Positions 6,324 to 9,727 of a stretch of 9,727 bases of DNA are shown piece by piece. The translations under genes and the position numbers were made by a program. Every line of letters begins with the position of its first letter. Position 1 is the stretch's first letter. Below the pieces are notes generated by a model that searched no databases, was not told the DNA's origin, and saw only the letters and a program-made list of their open reading frames with translations. This stretch comes from Sphingomonadaceae bacterium (GTDB lineage Bacteria; Pseudomonadota; Alphaproteobacteria; Sphingomonadales; Sphingomonadaceae), in NCBI GenBank assembly GCA_019239785.1, contig JAFAZM010000318.1:1-9727 (forward strand). Reading direction: 5' to 3'.

Positions 6324-6353
6324 TTGACGCGGCCATTCCGAATCGGGATGCTA
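6324..6353 (+). promoter_or_regulatory. trpLp: Candidate trp operon promoter
   Basis: TTGACG (6324-6329) matches five of six bases of the -35 consensus. The -10 region is poor; the best candidates are GATGCT or ATGCTA in 6347-6353. If the -35 box sits at its standard distance, transcription would begin at about 6360, the A of the leader-peptide ATG, making the leader leaderless. It is placed by position and by the need for a promoter before the attenuator; the start site is not proven. Confidence 0.4.
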
Positions 6354-6359
6354 AAGGGG

Positions 6360-6479
6360 ATGAGCAAGCACATCGCCATCGCTGCGTCCCTGAGCCCGGC
6401 CCCTGCGGCCGCGGCGGCGCGTGCCTGGCTTTGGTGGCGGAGCAATTCGGCCGACGCGGCTCGCCTGCATCGATGGTGA
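6360..6479 (+). CDS. trpL: trp operon leader peptide
   Basis: A 39-codon reading frame just upstream of trpD. It encodes Trp at codons 23, 25, 26 and 39, with TGG-CTT-TGG-TGG at 6426-6437 and a last TGG directly before the stop TGA (6477-6479). Leader peptides of trp attenuators use clustered Trp codons so that a ribosome stalls when charged tRNA-Trp is scarce. The remaining sequence (MSKHIAIAASLSPAP and an alanine run) looks dispensable. It is long compared with the 14 codons of the E. coli and Sinorhizobium leaders. Start choice: ATG 6360 directly follows AAAGGGG, too close for normal Shine-Dalgarno use but suitable if the mRNA is leaderless; ATG 6348 is an in-frame alternative adding four residues. 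The stalling codons overlap segment 1 of the attenuator, which strongly supports the function. Confidence 0.82.
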   Translation: MSKHIAIAASLSPAPAAAAARAWLWWRSNSADAARLHRW

Positions 6480-6541
6480 CGACTCCCTAGTCCACCCTTG
6501 ATCGACACCAGGCCCGCCGCAACCCGGCGGGCTTTTTCTTT
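6426..6541 (+). promoter_or_regulatory. Ribosome-mediated trp attenuator
   Basis: Four mutually exclusive segments can be drawn. Segment 1 (GGCG-G-AGC, 6436-6443), which includes the third clustered Trp codon, pairs with GCTCGCC (6459-6465) in segment 2, with one bulge. Segment 2 (GCGGC-TC-GCCTG, 6456-6467) pairs with segment 3 (CAGGC-CC-GCCGC, 6509-6520) as ten pairs around a 2x2 internal loop; this antiterminator encloses a further hairpin at 6470-6505. Segment 3 alternatively pairs with segment 4 (6525-6532) as the terminator. A ribosome stalled at 6426-6437 would mask segment 1, free segment 2 and permit read-through into trpD. A ribosome reaching TGA 6477 would cover segment 2 and allow termination. 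Pairings were found by eye; no energies were computed. Confidence 0.8.
6512..6541 (+). terminator. Rho-independent terminator of the trp attenuator
   Basis: GCCCGCCG (6512-6519) and CGGCGGGC (6525-6532) form a perfect 8-base stem around the loop CAACC, followed at once by TTTTTCTTT (6533-6541). It lies between the leader peptide and trpD, 26 bases before the trpD start, so it can only act on leader transcripts. It is the clearest intrinsic terminator in the window. Confidence 0.9.
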
Positions 6542-6567
6542 GTCCATCCGCTGCAGGAATCCGACCG

Positions 6568-7623
6568 ATGTACATGACCAATCTCGCCGCCGAGGCGCCG
6601 CCGCCGCAGGAGAGCGAAGCCGACATCCTGCCTTTGCTCTATGCGGGGGCCCCGCTCGACCGCGACCAGGCCGAGCTGCTGTTCGGCGCGCTCGTCCGCG
6701 GCGCGCTCGACGAGCCGGCGATCGCCGCGATGCTGGTCGCGCTGAAGGTGCGCGGCGAGACGGTGGAGGAGCTGATCGGCGCCGCCCGCGCACTGCGCGC
6801 CGCCGACCTGCCCTTCGACCGGCCCGATTATCTCTTCGCCGATTCCTGCGGCACCGGCGGCGACGGATCGGGCACGATCAACCTTTCGACCGCGGTCGCC
6901 TTCGTCGCGGCCGCGGCCGGCCTGCCGGTCGCCAAGCACGGCAACCGCTCGGTCACCTCGCGCTGCGGCTCGGCCGATGTGCTCGAGCAGCTCGGCGTGA
7001 AGCTCGATTGCGCGCCCGCGGCCTCCCGGCAGGCGCTCGACGAGGCCGGGATCTGCTTCCTGTTCGCGCCGCAATATCATCCCGGCCTGCGCCATGCCGG
7101 GCCTGTCCGGCGCGCGCTCGGCATCCGCACGATCATGAACATCCTCGGCCCCTGCGTGAATCCGGCCGAGCCGCGCGTGCAATTGCTCGGCGTCGCCGAG
7201 GAGCGGCTGCTCGAGCCGGTCGCGCGCACGCTCGCCGCGCTCGGCGTCGAGAAGGCGATGGTGGTGCACGGCTCCGGGCTCGACGAGGTCGCGCTGCACG
7301 GCGAGACCAAGGCGGTGCGGCTCGACCGTAAAGCGCTGGAAACGCTGACCATCGCGCCCGCCGACGTCGGCTTCGCGCCGGCGCCTTTGGCGAAGATCCG
7401 CGGCGGCGGGCCGGAGGCCAATGCCGAGCGGCTGAGGGCGCTGCTCCAGGGCTACGGCACGCGCACCGAGAAGCAGGCGGTGGCAATCAACGCCGGCGTC
7501 CTGCTCTACACTGCCGGCAAGGCGGCGACGCTCGCCGACGGCGCCACGCTTGCGCTGGACACATTGGCTTCCGGCGCCGCCCATCGCCGGCTCGAAGCCC
7601 TGGTCGCGATCAGCAATGGCTGA
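6568..7623 (+). CDS. trpD: Anthranilate phosphoribosyltransferase
   Basis: A 351-residue enzyme that joins anthranilate to PRPP, giving phosphoribosyl-anthranilate, the second committed step of tryptophan synthesis. An N-terminal helical region (about 15-80) is followed by the PRPP/Mg site GTGGD (95-99), the KHGNRSVTSRCGSADVLE segment (123-140), the anthranilate-site stretch HPGLRHAGPVRRALG (171-185), and NILGPCVNPA (191-200). The length is normal for an unfused TrpD; there is no TrpG domain. ATG 6568 follows AGGA (6555-6558) at 9 bases; ATG 6574 is a weaker alternative. It is the first structural gene after the attenuator and overlaps trpC by 8 bases. The KHGNRSVTSR form differs from the KHGNRALSS form I expect in alphaproteobacteria. 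No trpE or trpG is seen in this window. Confidence 0.97.
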   Translation: MYMTNLAAEAPPPQESEADILPLLYAGAPLDRDQAELLFGALVRGALDEPAIAAMLVALKVRGETVEELIGAARALRAADLPFDRPDYLFADSCGTGGDGSGTINLSTAVAFVAAAAGLPVAKHGNRSVTSRCGSADVLEQLGVKLDCAPAASRQALDEAGICFLFAPQYHPGLRHAGPVRRALGIRTIMNILGPCVNPAEPRVQLLGVAEERLLEPVARTLAALGVEKAMVVHGSGLDEVALHGETKAVRLDRKALETLTIAPADVGFAPAPLAKIRGGGPEANAERLRALLQGYGTRTEKQAVAINAGVLLYTAGKAATLADGATLALDTLASGAAHRRLEALVAISNG

Positions 7624-9013
7624 CGTGCTCGCCGAGATCGTCGCGCGCAAGCGGGTGGACGTGGCGGCACGGCTGGCCGGGATCGGCCTCGCCGAGCTGC
7701 GCGCCAAAGCGGCGCCGACCAGGCGCAGCCTCCGCGCGGCGCTGGCCCGCCCCGGCGCCCGCTTCGTCATGGAGGTGAAGAAGGCCTCCCCGTCCGCCGG
7801 CGCGCTCGCCGCGGCCGATGCCGGGGCGCAGGCGCGGGCCTATGCCGGCGCCGCCGACGCGGTCTCCGTGCTCACCGACACGCCTTATTTCGGCGGCTCG
7901 CTCGACGATCTGCGGGCGGTGCGGGCGGTCTTCGACGGGCCTCTGCTCGCCAAGGATTTCGTGATCGATCCGCGCCAGGTTGCCGAGGCCCGAATCGCCG
8001 GCGCCGACGCGGTGCTGGTCATGCTCTCCGTGCTCGACGATGGAGAGGCGCGCGTGATGATCGAGGAGGCGCGATCGCTCGGCATGGATGCGTTGGTCGA
8101 GGCGCATGACGGGGCGGAGGTGGCCCGCGCGGTCGCGCTCGGCGCGCCCTTGATCGGGATCAACAACCGCAATCTGAAGACGCTGAAGGTCGACCTCTCG
8201 GCGACCGAGCGGCTCGCCGGGCTGGTGCCGGCGGACCGAGTGATCGTCGCCGAATCCGGGATCGAGGACCGGGCCGACGTCGCCCGGCTGGCGCCTCATG
8301 CCGACGCCTTCCTGGTCGGCTCGGCACTGATGCGGGCGGCGACGCCGGCCCGCGCCGCCCGCGCGCTCGCCTACGGGCGGGTGAAGATCTGCGGCGTCAC
8401 CAATAAGGAGGATGCCGCTTTGGCCTCGCGGTCCGGGGCCAATTGGGTCGGCATGGTGATGGTGCCCGGCACGCCGCGCGCAGTGAGTCTTGCCGAAGCG
8501 GAGAAGATCGCCGCGGCGGCCGAGGAAGCGGCGCCGGTGGCCGTGTTCCGCAACGAGAAGCTGATGGCGGTGGCCGATGCGGCGCGGGCCGCCGGCCTCG
8601 CCGCAGTCCAGCTCCACGGCGCCGAGGATGGGGCCTATATCCGCGGCCTTCGCAACCTGCTGCCCGATGCGGTCGAGATCTGGGCGACGGGCGCGGTCGG
8701 CGAGACCGTGCCGGAGCCGCGGCTCGGCGCGGACCGTACCCTGTTCGACACTTCGGTCGGCGGACCGACCGGCGGCACCGGCATCGCCTTCGACTGGACG
8801 CGGCTGGAAGGCCGCGGCGAGCTCGGCTCCGCTGTGCTCGCCGGCGGGCTCGGGCCGGACAATGCCGCCGCGGCGGCGCGGGTCGGCGCCTATGCGCTCG
8901 ACGTCTGCTCGGGCGTCGAGGCGGCGCCCGGCCGCAAGGATCCGGCCAAGCTCGGCGCCTTCTTCGCGGCGCTCCGGCTGCCCGCGCGTGGGGAGGTTAT
9001 CCGTGCCAACTGA
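7616..9013 (+). CDS. trpC: Bifunctional indole-3-glycerol-phosphate synthase / PRA isomerase (TrpC-TrpF fusion)
   Basis: A 465-residue fusion of two TIM barrels, close in length to E. coli TrpC. Residues 1-252 are indole-3-glycerol-phosphate synthase: MEVKKASPSAG (52-62) with Glu53 and Lys55, LAKDF (111-115) with Lys113, VEAHD with Glu162, GINNRNL (181-187) and VAESGI (211-216). Residues about 255-455 are phosphoribosylanthranilate isomerase: VKICGV with the general base Cys259, VAVFRN (308-313), VQLHG (331-335), LFDTSVGGPTGGTG with the general acid Asp378, and LAGGL (408-412). It catalyses steps 3 and 4 of the branch. ATG 7616 sits within the trpD end (ATGGCTGA), giving an 8-base overlap and probable translational coupling. 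The isomerase half resembles enteric TrpF in detail (VFRN, LAAVQLHG, YI..LR..LP). Fusion is unusual for alphaproteobacteria, where trpC and trpF are normally separate. Confidence 0.96.
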   Translation: MADVLAEIVARKRVDVAARLAGIGLAELRAKAAPTRRSLRAALARPGARFVMEVKKASPSAGALAAADAGAQARAYAGAADAVSVLTDTPYFGGSLDDLRAVRAVFDGPLLAKDFVIDPRQVAEARIAGADAVLVMLSVLDDGEARVMIEEARSLGMDALVEAHDGAEVARAVALGAPLIGINNRNLKTLKVDLSATERLAGLVPADRVIVAESGIEDRADVARLAPHADAFLVGSALMRAATPARAARALAYGRVKICGVTNKEDAALASRSGANWVGMVMVPGTPRAVSLAEAEKIAAAAEEAAPVAVFRNEKLMAVADAARAAGLAAVQLHGAEDGAYIRGLRNLLPDAVEIWATGAVGETVPEPRLGADRTLFDTSVGGPTGGTGIAFDWTRLEGRGELGSAVLAGGLGPDNAAAAARVGAYALDVCSGVEAAPGRKDPAKLGAFFAALRLPARGEVIRAN

Positions 9014-9024
9014 GCTATCCCACT

Positions 9025-9110
9025 CCGTTCGCCCTGCGCCTGTCGAAGGACTTTCCTTCTTTCTTGCGTGGCAAGGGAAGGGAGGGCTTCGACAAGCTCA
9101 GCCCGAACGG
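9025..9110. repeat. REP-like palindrome between trpC and trpB
   Basis: Two 24-base arms, 9025-9048 and 9087-9110, are inverted copies matching at 20 of 24 positions; the ends CCGTTCG/CGAACGG and GTCGAAG/CTTCGAC are perfect. Between them CTTGC (9063-9067) and GCAAG (9071-9075) form a small apical hairpin around GTG, so the whole 86 bases can fold into one long stem-loop. The right arm holds TTCGACAAGCTCAG, the core of an intergenic repeat I associate with sphingomonads and some xanthomonads. It lies inside the operon, after the trpC stop and 59 bases before trpB, where it could stabilise or cleave the mRNA or dampen trpB expression. Confidence 0.8.
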
Positions 9111-9169
9111 TTGGTGTGCATGGACGCTATCATCGGCAATTCTTGCGCCGCCCAAAAGGAGGCCTTGCC

Positions 9170-9727
9170 ATGCTGATGCAGGGCCGCTTCGGCGCTTATG
9201 GCGGCGCTTATGTGCCGGAGATCCTCATGCCGGCGCTGGAGGAACTGGAGGCCGCCTTCCTCGCCGCCCAGGACGATCCCGCCTTCCAGGCCGAGCTTGC
9301 CGGCCTGCTCGCCGATTATGCCGGCCGGCCGACGCCGCTGACCCTCTGCCGCAATTTCGGTGGGGGCAAGGCGCGCATCTATCTGAAGCGCGAGGACCTG
9401 CTCCACGGCGGCGCCCACAAGACCAACCAGGTGCTCGGCCAGGCCCTGCTCGCCCGGCGGATGGGCAAGACCCGGCTGATCGCCGAGACCGGCGCCGGCC
9501 AGCACGGCGTCGCCACCGCGATGGTCGGCGCTTTGTTCGGGCTGGAGACGCGGATCTACATGGGCGCGCACGACGTCGCCCGGCAGGAATTGAACGTCTT
9601 CCGGATGCGGCTGATGGGCGCCGAGGTGGTGCCGGTGACCAGCGGCCAGCAGGGCCTCAAGGACGCGATCAACGAGGCGCTGCGCGACTGGACGGCGAGC
9701 TTCGCGACCACCCATTATCTGCTCGGC
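9170..9727 (+). CDS. trpB: Tryptophan synthase beta chain (5' part, runs off the window)
   Basis: The first 186 residues of the PLP enzyme that condenses indole with serine to make tryptophan. ATG 9170 follows AGGAGG (9157-9162) at 7 bases. Visible motifs: FGAYGGAYVPEILMPALEELE at the start, YAGRPTPLT (50-58), YLKREDLLHGGAHKTNQ with the PLP-binding Lys84 (Lys87 in Salmonella numbering), and IAETGAGQHGVATA with the catalytic Glu106. HGGAHKTNQVLGQALLA, NVFRMRLMGAEVVPV and EALRDW are the enteric forms of these motifs; most alphaproteobacterial TrpB proteins have HTGAHKxNN. The frame is open to the last base; trpA would be expected beyond the window. It is separated from trpC by 156 bases containing a palindrome, so translation is not coupled. 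Confidence 0.97.
   Translation, partial: MLMQGRFGAYGGAYVPEILMPALEELEAAFLAAQDDPAFQAELAGLLADYAGRPTPLTLCRNFGGGKARIYLKREDLLHGGAHKTNQVLGQALLARRMGKTRLIAETGAGQHGVATAMVGALFGLETRIYMGAHDVARQELNVFRMRLMGAEVVPVTSGQQGLKDAINEALRDWTASFATTHYLLG

Noticed and set aside
6348..6350. ATG 6348 as the leader peptide start
   Set aside because: It has no ribosome binding site at proper spacing and would fall in the likely -10 region; ATG 6360 fits the predicted transcription start better, though 6348 is not excluded.
5550..6479. A 309-codon plus-strand frame ending in the trp leader
   Set aside because: It runs through the hydrolase end and antisense to the AlkB-like gene; only its last 40 codons (6360-6479) make biological sense, as the leader peptide.
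6487..7770. A 427-codon minus-strand frame opposite trpD
   Set aside because: No domain is visible, it starts within trpC and crosses the attenuator; trpD on the other strand is unambiguous.
7610..8617. A 335-codon minus-strand frame opposite trpC-trpF
   Set aside because: His/Arg/Gly-rich shadow of a well-supported gene, with no recognisable motif.
9128..9133. TATCAT as a -10 box for a separate trpB promoter
   Set aside because: There is no acceptable -35 hexamer at 16-18 bases; TTGGTG (9111-9116) is only 11 bases away.

Overview
The window is GC-rich chromosomal DNA, most likely from an alphaproteobacterium of the sphingomonad type. This is inferred from the base composition, the style of the SleB-like cell wall hydrolase and stand-alone EVE protein, and two families of intergenic palindromes I associate with that group. 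No rRNA, tRNA, CRISPR array, transposase or phage gene is visible.

Left part (1-1475): the 3' end of an unidentified Cys-containing protein; a secreted cytochrome joining a c553-like haem domain to a cytochrome P460-like domain; a 22-codon scrap resembling the start of a Phd/YefM antitoxin; and two tandem palindromic elements. Centre-left (1476-4252, minus strand): a large protein combining a trypsin/V8-like serine protease with an EndoG/Serratia-type nuclease, no signal peptide, a likely TTG start and a possible internal start before the nuclease half. Upstream of it on the same strand is an EVE-domain protein. Centre (4312-6278): a small SH3-like lipoprotein, a SleB-type cell wall hydrolase and, convergent to it, an AlkB-like dioxygenase.

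Right part (6324-9727): a tryptophan biosynthesis operon. It begins with a 39-codon trp leader peptide (Trp codons 23, 25, 26 and 39) and an attenuator in which all four classical segments can be located: 1:2 pairing, a 2:3 antiterminator, and a 3:4 Rho-independent terminator with a T-run. Then come trpD, a fused trpC-trpF overlapping it by 8 bases, a REP-like palindrome, and the first 186 codons of trpB. The TrpC-F fusion, the enteric-type TrpB signature and the gene order resemble gammaproteobacterial trp operons more than the split trp clusters usual in alphaproteobacteria, which suggests transfer of the cluster.

The two most interesting items are the complete ribosome-mediated attenuator in front of a gamma-like trpD-trpCF-trpB cluster, possibly with a leaderless leader peptide, and the apparently cytoplasmic protease-nuclease fusion, which could be a self-contained toxic effector.
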